NCBI RefSeq assembly: GCF_003864255.1
Contig: NZ_QWEZ01000002.1
Span: forward strand, 682,001 to 746,000
Direction of reading: 5' to 3'
Length of the DNA: 64,000 nt
From: Aestuariirhabdus litorea
GTDB taxonomy: Bacteria; Pseudomonadota; Gammaproteobacteria; Pseudomonadales; Aestuariirhabdaceae
Position numbers and translations under genes: made by a program. The notes under the pieces are model-generated. The model was given only the letters and a program-made list of their open reading frames with translations. It did not search any database and was not told the origin of the DNA. Of the stretch, positions 14,807 through 23,240 are shown piece after piece. Numbering within the stretch: position 1 is the stretch's first letter; each line of letters starts with the position of its first letter.

Positions 14807-16269
14807 TGCTATCGCTATTGAGCGATCTCAGCTACCGGGTCAAGGTGCCAATCAGCCTTGCGCTGGCGATTTTAATCTCGGGGCTGGTGATTACGGTAGT
14901 TTTGATTGGCCAGGGTGAGCGAGACTTGCGAGACGACCTTTTCGAGAGTGCGCGTGATGTCGGCGGCGTGCTTTCCAACACCCTGACCCCCCTCATGCGG
15001 CACGATGACCTGTGGCAGGCCTATCGGATGTTGCATCATGCAACGGAAGAATCCGGGCTGGCAAGCCAGCGGCTGCTACTGGTGGTGGATAATCAGCAGC
15101 AGGTTTACGTGTCCAACCAGCCTCGTCGTTTTCCAGTCAAAGCAGATCCAGGACAAGGGAATCCGGAGGTTGGCCAGTTGCTAAAGCGCCTGCAGCAGGA
15201 TGCGTTGATCACCGACCAGCTCTATAGTCAGCGCAGCGACCAGAATCTTTACGTGGTGTTGTCATTGGTGGATGACCGGGTGCGCATCGGTTGGTTGATC
15301 ATGGGTTATCCCAAATCACTCCTCACATCACGCCTCTATGACCTTTACTGGCGGGTGACTTTCAGCGCCTTCGCGGTCATCGTACTGCTGATTCCAGTGG
15401 GATGGTGGATCGGTAAGCAGATGGTCAAGCCTCTTAGCCTTCTACATCAGAGCATGGCGCAGGTAGGACAGACCCCTCTGAGTGAGATCGCGTATCAACC
15501 GCCTAGACGTAAGGATGAAATCGGCAAGCTGGGTGAGCAGTTTGGGCAGATGCTTGACTCACTGGCAGAGAAGGAGCGACTGGAGTATCAGATGGTGGCA
15601 TCGGAGCGGCTAACGGCGATCGGGCGCGTAGCGGCCGGCGTTGCTCATGAAATCAACAATCCCTTGGGGGGTATGCTCAATGCGCTCAATACCTTCAAGC
15701 GCTTCAGCCAGGCGGATCCGGTGGCGGCTAAAACCGCATCGCTGATCGAGCGAGGCTTAATACAGATCAAAGATACTGTCTCGGTGCTGCTGGTCCAGGC
15801 CCGGGCCCAAAGCCACCCTTTCACACCTAAGGATATATACGATGTGATCGCGTTACTGGCGGCGGACGCGCGTAAGATGGGAGTGCAGCTGGATTTTCAA
15901 ACCGAAGGTGATAAGCCGACGGAGCTGCCCTCAACGCCGATCCGGCAGATCCTGATCAATCTGACTCTGAATGCGATCCATGCTAGCTCGGAGCGCAGTA
16001 CTGTCAAAGGGATGATCCGATTTGCGCCGGAAGGGATATTGATCAGCGTCGAGAACAGTGGGCCGACCATCCCGACTGAGAAGCTAGGGCGATTGTTTGA
16101 GCCTTTCGTGACAGACAACCCGAGGGCGCATGGGCATGGGCTGGGGCTTTGGGTGACCTATCAGTTGGTTCAGCAGCTCAAAGGCGAGGTAGTGGTGGTG
16201 TCTGAAGATGGACTGACCCGGTTTTATGTTCATCTGCCCGAGATAGAGCGATCAGAGGAGGTGAAGTGA
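14806..16269 (+). CDS. Membrane sensor histidine kinase
   Basis: A 487-residue kinase. Two membrane helices (about 15-37 and 187-207) frame a periplasmic sensor domain of about 150 residues, then a HAMP linker, a dimerisation helix with the phospho-acceptor His281 in GVAHEINNPLGG, and an HATPase domain (NLTLNAIHA, HGHGLGLW). The ATG overlaps the stop of the binding-protein gene (TGATG). It probably reads the occupied PhnD-like protein and phosphorylates the regulator encoded next. Confidence 0.9.
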   Translation: MLSLLSDLSYRVKVPISLALAILISGLVITVVLIGQGERDLRDDLFESARDVGGVLSNTLTPLMRHDDLWQAYRMLHHATEESGLASQRLLLVVDNQQQVYVSNQPRRFPVKADPGQGNPEVGQLLKRLQQDALITDQLYSQRSDQNLYVVLSLVDDRVRIGWLIMGYPKSLLTSRLYDLYWRVTFSAFAVIVLLIPVGWWIGKQMVKPLSLLHQSMAQVGQTPLSEIAYQPPRRKDEIGKLGEQFGQMLDSLAEKERLEYQMVASERLTAIGRVAAGVAHEINNPLGGMLNALNTFKRFSQADPVAAKTASLIERGLIQIKDTVSVLLVQARAQSHPFTPKDIYDVIALLAADARKMGVQLDFQTEGDKPTELPSTPIRQILINLTLNAIHASSERSTVKGMIRFAPEGILISVENSGPTIPTEKLGRLFEPFVTDNPRAHGHGLGLWVTYQLVQQLKGEVVVVSEDGLTRFYVHLPEIERSEEVK

Positions 16270-17570
16270 TGGTGAGCGTGTGTCTGGTAGAGGACGACCC
16301 GATCATGGGCGAATCACTCAAGCAGCGCTTTGAGCTGGAGGGAGTTGAGTGCGACTGGTTCGAAAGCGCCGAAGAGGCACTGCCCAGTCTGCTCAAGGGG
16401 CGCTACGGCGTGCTATTCAGTGATATTCGCCTGCCGGATATGAGCGGTGAATCTCTTTTCGACCAACTGCTGGAACAAGGGCAAGGGGTTCTTCCAACCC
16501 TGTTTATGACCGGGCACGGAACAGTGAACCAGGCAGTGGGGCTGCTCAAGCGGGGCGCTGCAGACTACATCACCAAACCCTTCGATCTGGATGAATTGCT
16601 CGCAAAATTGAAACAGATCTGCCCGGAGCTGTTTATGGTGGTAACCGAAGCTGTACCGGTACTGGGCATCTCCGAGTCGATGCGACAGATCGAGCAACAA
16701 CTTCGACGAGCAACGCGATTCAATGTGCCGGTATTGATCACCGGACCGTCGGGTGCAGGTAAGGAGCACGCGGCCCAATTCTTCCGCGATCAACTGGCCG
16801 CGGGTAAACCCATGCCGTTTGTATCGATCAACTGCGCCGCGGTGCAGGACTCTCTGTTGGAAGCAGAGCTGTTTGGTCACGAGAAAGGCGCCTTCACCGG
16901 AGCAGACCGGCTGCGACCGGGGTTGTTCGAGCAGGCCGATGGCGGCGTGTTGTTTCTCGATGAGCTGGGGGAGATGTCGATGGCGATGCAGGCCAAACTG
17001 CTGCGTTCCCTGCAAACCAGCACTATACGCCGTGTAGGAGGGCGGGAAGATCTGCCAGTGAGCGTCCATCTGGTGTGTGCCACCAACCGAGACCTGCAGT
17101 CGAAGATCCGAGATGGCAGTTTCCGCGAAGACCTCTATTACCGAATCAATGTCGTTCATGTTGATATTCCGCCGCTCAGCGAGCGACCGGAAGATATACG
17201 CTGGTATGCAAATCGCCTTTTGGCTGGCTGTCCGCGACCCGACAACAGCGCTCCCTATCAATTTAGCGCGGCGGTTGAGGGGTGGCTGGCTCGTCAGCCT
17301 TGGCCGGGCAATATCCGGCAGATGAAAAACCTGATTGAGCGTGCCTGCATCAACAGCGACTCCTCTCAATTGGAGCTGAGTCTCTTCGACCGGCCCCGGC
17401 TTCAAACTGAACCCGGCGACTCCGATCTAAAGGGCTATATGGAGCAGTGCGAGCGTGAACGGATCAGCGCTGAACTCGAGCGTTGTGCTCACCAGATCAA
17501 TGATACCGCCGGGGCGCTCGGCATCAGTCGCAAAAACCTATGGGAGAAGATGCGTAAATATGGCTTGTAA
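16269..17570 (+). CDS. NtrC-family sigma-54-dependent response regulator
   Basis: A 433-residue activator. The receiver domain carries the phosphorylatable Asp52 (FSDIRLPDMSG). A central AAA+ domain has Walker A GPSGAGKE (about 159-166), the sigma-54 loop GAFTGA (about 207-212) and Walker B GGVLFLDELGEM. A Fis-type HTH ends it (INDTAGALGISRKNLWEKMRK). ATG 16269 follows AGGAGG; GTG 16266 is possible. Its natural target is the -24/-12 promoter at 1811 with its two palindromes, which would make the operon autoregulated. No clear terminator follows. Confidence 0.92.
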   Translation: MVSVCLVEDDPIMGESLKQRFELEGVECDWFESAEEALPSLLKGRYGVLFSDIRLPDMSGESLFDQLLEQGQGVLPTLFMTGHGTVNQAVGLLKRGAADYITKPFDLDELLAKLKQICPELFMVVTEAVPVLGISESMRQIEQQLRRATRFNVPVLITGPSGAGKEHAAQFFRDQLAAGKPMPFVSINCAAVQDSLLEAELFGHEKGAFTGADRLRPGLFEQADGGVLFLDELGEMSMAMQAKLLRSLQTSTIRRVGGREDLPVSVHLVCATNRDLQSKIRDGSFREDLYYRINVVHVDIPPLSERPEDIRWYANRLLAGCPRPDNSAPYQFSAAVEGWLARQPWPGNIRQMKNLIERACINSDSSQLELSLFDRPRLQTEPGDSDLKGYMEQCERERISAELERCAHQINDTAGALGISRKNLWEKMRKYGL

Positions 17571-17717
17571 TACGCATTTTATCTGCCTGCTGATGACCAT
17601 TTAGGGAGCATGCGAACAAGTTTTTGACTATGAGCCAATAGTGCGACCTTATCCTCGACTTTGTACTCAGAAATATGATCCGCAAATTGACCTCTGGTGG
17701 CGATTCAAGGAATTCGT

Positions 17718-17924
17718 GAACAGACAATTAAATGCAAATAGGGCAGTGATCAAAAGTATTTACAATTTTGCATTTCAGTAATTCCGGGTTGCGGCCAGGG
17801 AGTGAGGCGGATCGGTGTTAATCGGAGCTGGTCAAAATCCTGTTTTTGCGCGTAACCTATTGAATTTTATTGGTTATGACGATTTAAACCGCTTCAGATC
17901 CTATGCCGGTCTGCTCTCCGGAGG
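17718..17924 (+). repeat. Long direct repeat, copy 2
   Basis: Counterpart of 918-1124, same strand, exactly 16,800 bp away, about 87% identical by eye. Downstream of the repeat the sequence diverges from copy 1. It lies in the 17571-18056 gap between the regulator gene and a small hypothetical gene. Nothing else was recognised in that gap. No terminal inverted repeats or transposase were seen next to either copy. Confidence 0.9.
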
Positions 17925-17925
17925 C
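17815..17925 (+). other. Conserved short reading frame inside repeat copy 2
   Basis: From GTG 17815 the frame encodes VFARNLLNF..Y.DLNRFRSYAGLLSGG, as in copy 1. Differences in the conserved blocks are nearly all synonymous. The frame continues to 18165 without similarity to copy 1. Coding status unproven. Confidence 0.4.
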
Positions 17926-18056
17926 TGTCGCCTCAGGCGACATGAGGGTTTATACAGTCTGTTTGGACGCCGCAGGCCTCGCTATGCTGGCCCTGAACAC
18001 ACCATCAATCTCACTCACTACCGTTCCGGCCGCCGCGGGTCGAAGGAGTCTACGCC

Positions 18057-18350
18057 ATGTCCAGCGAACCCATCCAACCCCTGCGGGTCGAGTACCGCGA
18101 ACCGTTGCTGGCCGTTGCCGAGCCAGTTCTGGAAGGCGAGGGGGGCAGCATTACCAAAGGGGTGACCCGGGCGGGGGAACCCTGTGTGGTGGTGAATGAG
18201 AGCGCCCTGATGGACCTGCTGGATGAGGAGGATCAGATGGATGCCATCAAGTGCTACCTGTTTGCCAGCGAAGCGGAGCGGGATCAGTACATTCAGCAGC
18301 GTTGGAGTCTGGCCATCCAGTGGTACCGGGAGCGGCTGTCACGCGGGTAA
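18057..18350 (+). CDS. Small acidic hypothetical protein
   Basis: A 97-residue soluble protein with a strand-rich N-terminal half (RVEYREPLLAVAEPVLEGEGGSITKGVTRAG) and a helical, acidic C-terminal half ending in QQRWSLAIQWYRERLSRG. GAAGGAG lies at a good distance before the ATG. No family recognised. It follows repeat copy 2 by about 130 bp and stands alone, in an accessory strip with a small XRE regulator on the other strand. The codon use looks coding. Confidence 0.6.
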   Translation: MSSEPIQPLRVEYREPLLAVAEPVLEGEGGSITKGVTRAGEPCVVVNESALMDLLDEEDQMDAIKCYLFASEAERDQYIQQRWSLAIQWYRERLSRG

Positions 18351-18536
18351 CCGCAGGGTTCTGCCCGGTTGTACGCCGCCATCCGCTTTATTGATCTGGC
18401 CGGTAGGCCCTTCAGCCGTTGGCGGGTACTGTTGTCCACTGTCCTCGACGCGTACTATCGTGTCAGGTTTTAGGCCGCTACCTTTTTAGGTGCAAACCCT
18501 GAGTCAGTTTTAAGTGCACATCAACACCATTCAAGC

Positions 18537-18737
18537 CTACTGAACCCGTTCAAGCAGTTCACCCACTTCACAATCAAACAAATCGCACAGCTTTTCTATC
18601 GTCTCCAGGTCGATGCGCTGGGCTGTTTCCTTGTAAAGCAGGGTCACGGTATTGCGGTTGAGCCGGGTCTCGCGTGCGACATCCACAATCTTCATTGTTC
18701 GTTCGCCCATCAGTCGGGCCAGATTGCATTTAATCAC
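18537..18737 (-). CDS. Small XRE/Cro-type HTH regulator (YozG-like)
   Basis: A 66-residue single HTH domain (MKIVDVARETRLNRNTVTLLYKETAQRI, written here in two parts, then DLETIEKLCDLFDCEVGELL). Such minimal regulators are usually encoded next to a small membrane protein, as here: the gene for an 80-residue membrane protein ends about 50 bp upstream on the same strand. Probably autoregulates the pair. Confidence 0.8.
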   Translation of the reverse strand: MIKCNLARLMGERTMKIVDVARETRLNRNTVTLLYKETAQRIDLETIEKLCDLFDCEVGELLERVQ

Positions 18738-18787
18738 GCCGCAAAGTCTCCAAAATGAAAAACATCCTCATAAAGCGGGTAGACCTG

Positions 18788-19030
18788 TTAGAGGACCTTA
18801 GCCGCTATACCCAGCACATAGCCGATGGACGCGGCGAACACCGTCAACGAAAGAAACAGCAGCAAAACCAGCAGGGCCAGTTTGCGTGCGCCGGCAGCGG
18901 TCGTGGGTTGGCGAAGCGCGCCATACCAGCGGGCCAGCCCGTCGGCCGCCAGCATCAAAATGCCGCAAACACTAATGACCATCAGGATGCCGCTAAAAAG
19001 CAGTAGGGATGAAAGGATAGGGTTGCCCAT
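18788..19030 (-). CDS. Small membrane protein paired with the XRE regulator
   Basis: An 80-residue protein with two membrane helices (about 7-29 and 51-75) joined by a basic loop (RWYGALRQ). GGAGATATC provides a ribosome site before the ATG. It is shorter than DUF2975 proteins, which often occupy this place beside YozG-like regulators; it could be a reduced relative. Function unknown. Confidence 0.65.
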   Translation of the reverse strand: MGNPILSSLLLFSGILMVISVCGILMLAADGLARWYGALRQPTTAAGARKLALLVLLLFLSLTVFAASIGYVLGIAAKVL

Positions 19031-19416
19031 GGTGATATCTCCTGGGTGATGGATCGATTCTCAGGAGTGTAAGGCGGTTTTTTTGTGAGAGAAGAGTATA
19101 AGGGTGGCCAAGGAAATGAAGCCTCTCAGGCCCCTGCTCAGTCACATAGCAGGTGGTACTAAAATGGGTGCCCCTCAGGCTTCAGATAGAAGTACGAATG
19201 ATTGACCTCGGCGAAAAACCCTTATATACGAATAAGCATATATACTCATTACAGAAGCTGAGATGACGCTTAAAGCTAGGGTGTTGTTCCTCTGAGCCGA
19301 GAACCCGGCGAGTTTGCAAATGGCGATGGGGATGATGGGTTCAAAAAGATGGCGCAAGAGATCGCCGAGCGTATCAATATGTTCGCGCCCGTAATCCTCA
19401 ATAAAGGTTGATTGGT
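19031..19416. promoter_or_regulatory. Divergent intergenic region upstream of arsR with TATATAC direct repeats
   Basis: The 386-bp gap between the membrane protein gene and arsR. TATATAC occurs at 19223-19229 and 19239-19245, 16 bp apart, in an AT-rich patch that could be the arsR promoter/operator. From 19280 to 19411 a 44-codon open stretch (ending ...AERINMFAPVILNKG) runs into the arsR ribosome site; it has no start codon and may be the tail of a lost gene. Confidence 0.35.
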
Positions 19417-19767
19417 ATGCAGTCTATTCCCGCTTCGGTTTTTAAATGTTTGAGTGACGAAACCCGCTTGCGGACGTTGCTGCTCGTTCAGGCGGAAGGC
19501 GAACTGTGCGTGTGTGAAATCGCGGCTGCGCTGGATCTGTCACAGCCCAAGGTGTCGAGACATTTGGCGCAATTGCGCAACTGTAACCTGCTGCAGGACA
19601 CCCGGCATGGCCAGTGGGTCTACTACCAGCGCCATCCTGACCTGTCCGCTTGGGTGGTTGACGTGTTGGGGCTGGCCGCGGGTGCCTGTCGCGCTCAATT
19701 GGATTCCGATCAACAACGCCTGCAACAGATGGGCGATCGGCCCGCACGCCAGGCAGCATGCTGCTGA
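19417..19767 (+). CDS. arsR: ArsR-family metalloregulator
   Basis: A 116-residue winged-helix repressor. The ELCVCEI motif with paired cysteines is the arsenite-sensing site of classical ArsR, followed by the recognition helix [16 protein letters not shown] 19417 is preferred over TTG 19408. C-terminal CC may add metal ligands. It lies 22 bp before the acr3 gene and should repress both until As(III) or Sb(III) binds. Confidence 0.9.
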   Translation: MQSIPASVFKCLSDETRLRTLLLVQAEGELCVCEIAAALDLSQPKVSRHLAQLRNCNLLQDTRHGQWVYYQRHPDLSAWVVDVLGLAAGACRAQLDSDQQRLQQMGDRPARQAACC

Positions 19768-19789
19768 GATTTTGTTAAGGAGAACAACG

Positions 19790-20848
19790 ATGGGCTTATT
19801 TGAACGTTACCTTTCGGTCTGGGTCGGGCTTTGCATCCTGATTGGCGTATCCGTCGGCAATACCTTTCCGGCGATTTTTTCACTGATTGCCCAATTGGAG
19901 TACGCCCACGTCAATCTGGTGGTGGCGTTGTGCATCTGGGTCATGATCTACCCGATGATGATCCAGGTGGACTTCGCGGCCATTAAGGATGTGGGCAAGC
20001 GCCCTAAAGGGCTGGTGATGACACTGGTGATCAACTGGCTGATCAAGCCCTTCACCATGGCCGCGCTGGGTTGGCTGTTCTTTCGTGTTATTTTTGCCGA
20101 CTGGGTCGACCCGCAGTCGGCCAGCGAATACATCGCCGGGATGATCTTGCTCGGCGTGGCGCCCTGTACCGCGATGGTATTTGTCTGGAGCCAGCTTACC
20201 AAGGGGGATCCCAACTATACCCTGGTACAGGTGTCGGTGAACGACCTGATCATGGTGTTTGCTTTTGCTCCGATCGCCGCTTTTCTGCTCGGTATCAGCG
20301 ATGTCGAGGTGCCCTGGCAGACGCTGCTGCTCTCGACCGTGCTGTACGTGGTGCTGCCGCTGATTGCAGGCATTATTACCCGGCGCAAGCTGCTCACCTC
20401 CGGTGGCGAGCAGAGCCTGAACCATTTCGTACACCTGTTGAAGCCGTGGTCGGTGATTGGCCTGCTGTTTACGGTCGTGCTGCTGTTCGGTTTTCAAGCC
20501 GAGACGATCCTGACCCATCCGCATACGATTCTGCTGATCGCCATCCCCTTGTTGCTACAGACCTATGGGATCTTTGCACTGGCCTATTTCTGGGCCAGGA
20601 AGTGGCGTCTGCCGCATAACATTGCGGCCCCCGCTTGCCTCATTGGCACCTCCAATTTTTTTGAGCTAGCCGTAGCGGTAGCCATCTCGCTATTTGGGCT
20701 TCACTCGGGTGCAGCGCTGGCTACCGTTGTCGGCGTTTTGGTGGAGGTTCCGGTGATGCTGTCGCTGGTGGCCTTTGTGAATCGGACCCAGCACTGGTTT
20801 GAGCCTCGAAGGGAGCCGTTGACGGCACCCGAGTCTTCGAACGCATAG
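19790..20848 (+). CDS. acr3: ACR3-type arsenite efflux permease
   Basis: A 352-residue protein with ten predicted membrane segments. The essential cysteine region of ACR3 ([15 protein letters not shown]) and the late [18 protein letters not shown] are conserved. It exports As(III) with proton-motive force. AAGGAG lies eight bases before the ATG. Only regulator and pump are present; no arsC or arsH seen. Proximity to an oxidoreductase cluster with an AioX-like sensor gives weak support for arsenic as that cluster's substrate. Confidence 0.92.
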   Translation: MGLFERYLSVWVGLCILIGVSVGNTFPAIFSLIAQLEYAHVNLVVALCIWVMIYPMMIQVDFAAIKDVGKRPKGLVMTLVINWLIKPFTMAALGWLFFRVIFADWVDPQSASEYIAGMILLGVAPCTAMVFVWSQLTKGDPNYTLVQVSVNDLIMVFAFAPIAAFLLGISDVEVPWQTLLLSTVLYVVLPLIAGIITRRKLLTSGGEQSLNHFVHLLKPWSVIGLLFTVVLLFGFQAETILTHPHTILLIAIPLLLQTYGIFALAYFWARKWRLPHNIAAPACLIGTSNFFELAVAVAISLFGLHSGAALATVVGVLVEVPVMLSLVAFVNRTQHWFEPRREPLTAPESSNA

Positions 20849-20928
20849 CATTCTAAGTTAGCCCCTGAATTGGAGGGGATAGCACACCCACTGGATACAA
20901 AGAGGCGCTTGGGATAAAGCAGAGGGGC

Positions 20929-21963
20929 TCAGCCCCCCGGCGTCTCCTCCAGCAGCACACGTATATCCGCCAGCAGCTGGGCGGGCAGCTCCACCCCATC
21001 GGCAGCGGTCTGGCGGCGCGCGGCAAAGCGGCGTTCGGAGGGCAGGCGGGCGCCCTGGGCCTGAATCGATTGGAACAGGGTCTCGGCGCGTTCGAGGTGA
21101 CGCGGTGCCTCCTCTCCGAGAAAGCGTGCGGGGTCGAGGGCCAGGATCAGCTCGCCGTGGTAGGGCAGGGCATCCACACCCCCGTCCCAGGCTTTGGATT
21201 CGGCGCTGGTCAAATCGCCAATCAGGGGGCCTGCAATCAGCTCGATCATCGCCGCCAGCGCCGATCCCTTGTGCCCGCCGAAGGCCAGCATGGCGCCTTT
21301 AAGGGCCTCGCTGGCATCGGTGGTGGGGTGGCCGTCGCTGTCGATCGCCCAACCCTCGGGGATCGGTTCGCCGCTGCGGCGGTGCAGCTCAATGTCGCCC
21401 CGTGCAATGGCGCTGGTGGCAAAGTCGAACACAAAGGGATCCCTGTCCGGGCGCGGCCAGCCGAAGGCGAAGGGGTTGGTGCCAAAGGCGGGGCGCCTGC
21501 CTCCTGCCGGGGCTACCCAGGCGTGACTCGGGTTGCAGGCGAGGCCGACCAGCCCGGCCGCGGTGATGGCCTCAATCTCGACCCACAGCGCTGAAAAATG
21601 GACGCAGTGGTTAATCGCCATCGCCGCAATCCCGCAATCCCTGGCCTTATCGATCAGCAGCGGCAAGCCCCGCTTGAAGGCGAGGGGCGAGAAGGCCTGG
21701 CGGGCATCGACGCGGACAATCGCCGGCGCCTGGTCATGGACCTCGGGTTCGGCGTCGGGGCTGACCTTGCCCGCCTTCAGCGAGCGAATCAGCCCCAGCA
21801 GGCGGTAGACACCATGGGAGGCGCAGTTGTCCGCCTGGCCGGCCATCAGGGTGGCGGTCAGCTGTTCTACGTGGGGGGCGGAAAAACCGTGGTAGCTCAG
21901 CACCTGCTGGCACAGCTCACGGAGCTCCTGCAGTGAAATTCTGGCGGTAGTGTGCGGGGCCAT
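20929..21963 (-). CDS. Ldh2/YlbC-type malate/lactate dehydrogenase family oxidoreductase (possible delta1-piperideine-2-carboxylate reductase)
   Basis: A 344-residue NAD(P)-dependent enzyme of the Ldh2 family: ASHGVYRL, the catalytic-site HCVHFSAL, GTNPFAFG and DFATSAIARGDIE, then GGHKGSALAAMIELIAG. Family members reduce 2-oxo acids or cyclic imino acids (DpkA), and subgroup cannot be fixed from these motifs. It stands alone, convergent with acr3. The 329 bp upstream (21964-22292) hold no gene or motif I recognise. Confidence 0.8.
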   Translation of the reverse strand: MAPHTTARISLQELRELCQQVLSYHGFSAPHVEQLTATLMAGQADNCASHGVYRLLGLIRSLKAGKVSPDAEPEVHDQAPAIVRVDARQAFSPLAFKRGLPLLIDKARDCGIAAMAINHCVHFSALWVEIEAITAAGLVGLACNPSHAWVAPAGGRRPAFGTNPFAFGWPRPDRDPFVFDFATSAIARGDIELHRRSGEPIPEGWAIDSDGHPTTDASEALKGAMLAFGGHKGSALAAMIELIAGPLIGDLTSAESKAWDGGVDALPYHGELILALDPARFLGEEAPRHLERAETLFQSIQAQGARLPSERRFAARRQTAADGVELPAQLLADIRVLLEETPGG

Positions 21964-22292
21964 ACGGGGTCCTTGCTACGGGAGGCCGACGTTAAACGGC
22001 CAGTGGATAAAGGCACTGATTGGGCATTATCCCTGCCAGGGGCGGTACAGCCTTGCGGCTGGGCCATGATCGTGACGATATTGGCATAGTGCGCGGCGGC
22101 TGAAGTTTCTGCAAGCCGGGTTGTGGAGGGGGGTAAGCCTTCAGGCCTAACCTGGCCTCAATGGTAAAAGGCGGGCAACGGTGACCCCTGGGGCGGGCTG
22201 ACAGAGGACGTGTAGCCTCTCCATCGGCGCTTTAAACCCTGTTCAGGCAGTGATAGGATCAGCCTCTTTTCGCTGCGCATTTAAGGTTTTTC
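21964..22292. other. Intergenic region, nothing recognised
   Basis: Divergent gap between the Ldh2-family gene and the small gene at 22293. It must hold both promoters, but no convincing operator, hairpin or RNA element was seen. Confidence 0.5.
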
Positions 22293-22655
22293 ATGAAATA
22301 TCGACTGCTTTTGTGGCTCATTTCCCTGGCTTACCGGAGAGCGGTGCGGCGCAACGCCGCGATGCGCGAGTACCTCGACGGGGTGCAGAAAACCATCCAG
22401 TTCACCAGCGACCAGCCGGTGGTCAGTCGTTACCTGCGCTTCGAGAGCCAGGCCCTGGCCAGTGCCGCCGGCCTTACCGAGGCGGATATGACGATCCGCT
22501 TTGTCACCCCCGCTGAGGGGTTCTCCATCCTCTGGGCGATGGCCCGCGGCCGCGATAAGAACGCCTTTATGCGCGCCATCCAGGAGCAGACCGTGCGGGT
22601 GGAGGGCGACCCCATGCTGCTGCTCTGGTTCCAGAAGTCGATGAAATACCTGTAA
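22293..22655 (+). CDS. Conserved hypothetical protein, SCP2-like lipid-binding fold
   Basis: A 120-residue protein. After a short hydrophobic, basic N-terminus (LLLWLISLAYRRAVRR) the body (QKTIQFTSDQPVVSRYLRF, MTIRFVTPAEGFSILWAM, VRVEGDPMLLLWFQ) follows the pattern of SCP2-type domains found in small gammaproteobacterial proteins. The substrate is unknown and assignment is tentative. Single gene. Confidence 0.55.
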   Translation: MKYRLLLWLISLAYRRAVRRNAAMREYLDGVQKTIQFTSDQPVVSRYLRFESQALASAAGLTEADMTIRFVTPAEGFSILWAMARGRDKNAFMRAIQEQTVRVEGDPMLLLWFQKSMKYL

Positions 22656-22805
22656 CCCGACAGGGTGGAAGTTCCCGGGGCAGGGAATCTATTTTTGTAC
22701 GTGAGTCACAAATAGCGGCGCAAATTCAGCCGGGGTATCCGCTTTGGTATAGCTTCTGGTGATACCGTTTTCACCGGGTTACTCGTACAGAGACTAAGGA
22801 CATCC

Positions 22806-23240
22806 ATGCACCCCATCTGGCGTAGCCTGCCGCTGATCCTGCTGCTGATGCTGCTGACGCGATCAGGCGCTCTCTATGCCGAGCAGACCCAGATCATCGC
22901 CCATCCCGGTGTGCCGGTGTCCTACCTTTCGTTTCAACAGTTGAAAGCGATCTTTACCAGCAAGCAGAGTGTGTGGCCAACGGGCGAGCGCATCAGCCTG
23001 TTTGTGTTGCCGGCTTCCCACCCCCTGCAAAAAGCGTTTTGTGCCGAACAGATGCGGCTTTACTGTTACCAGCTGGAACGCAGCTGGCAACGGTTGCTCT
23101 ACTCCGGCTTCGGTACGCCGCCGCAGCAGGTGGAGGATGAGCGGCAGCTGGTCCAAAAGGTGGCGTCGACTCCCGGCGCCATCGGTTTTGCGAGAAAGGA
23201 TTATGTGGACACGCAGATCAAGATCATTCGCGTTCGCTAG
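22806..23240 (+). CDS. Periplasmic PstS-like (PBP-like) domain protein
   Basis: A 144-residue exported protein (signal LPLILLLMLLTRSGALYA). Mature part: VPVSYLSFQQLKAIFTSKQSVWPTG, then RLYCYQLERSWQRLLYSG and TPGAIGFARKDYV, the truncated phosphate-binding-like domain seen beside porin and signalling genes rather than with Pst transporters. It overlaps the start of the following porin gene by 38 bp, showing one operon. Likely a sensory input for the EAL protein encoded two genes on. Confidence 0.75.
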   Translation: MHPIWRSLPLILLLMLLTRSGALYAEQTQIIAHPGVPVSYLSFQQLKAIFTSKQSVWPTGERISLFVLPASHPLQKAFCAEQMRLYCYQLERSWQRLLYSGFGTPPQQVEDERQLVQKVASTPGAIGFARKDYVDTQIKIIRVR

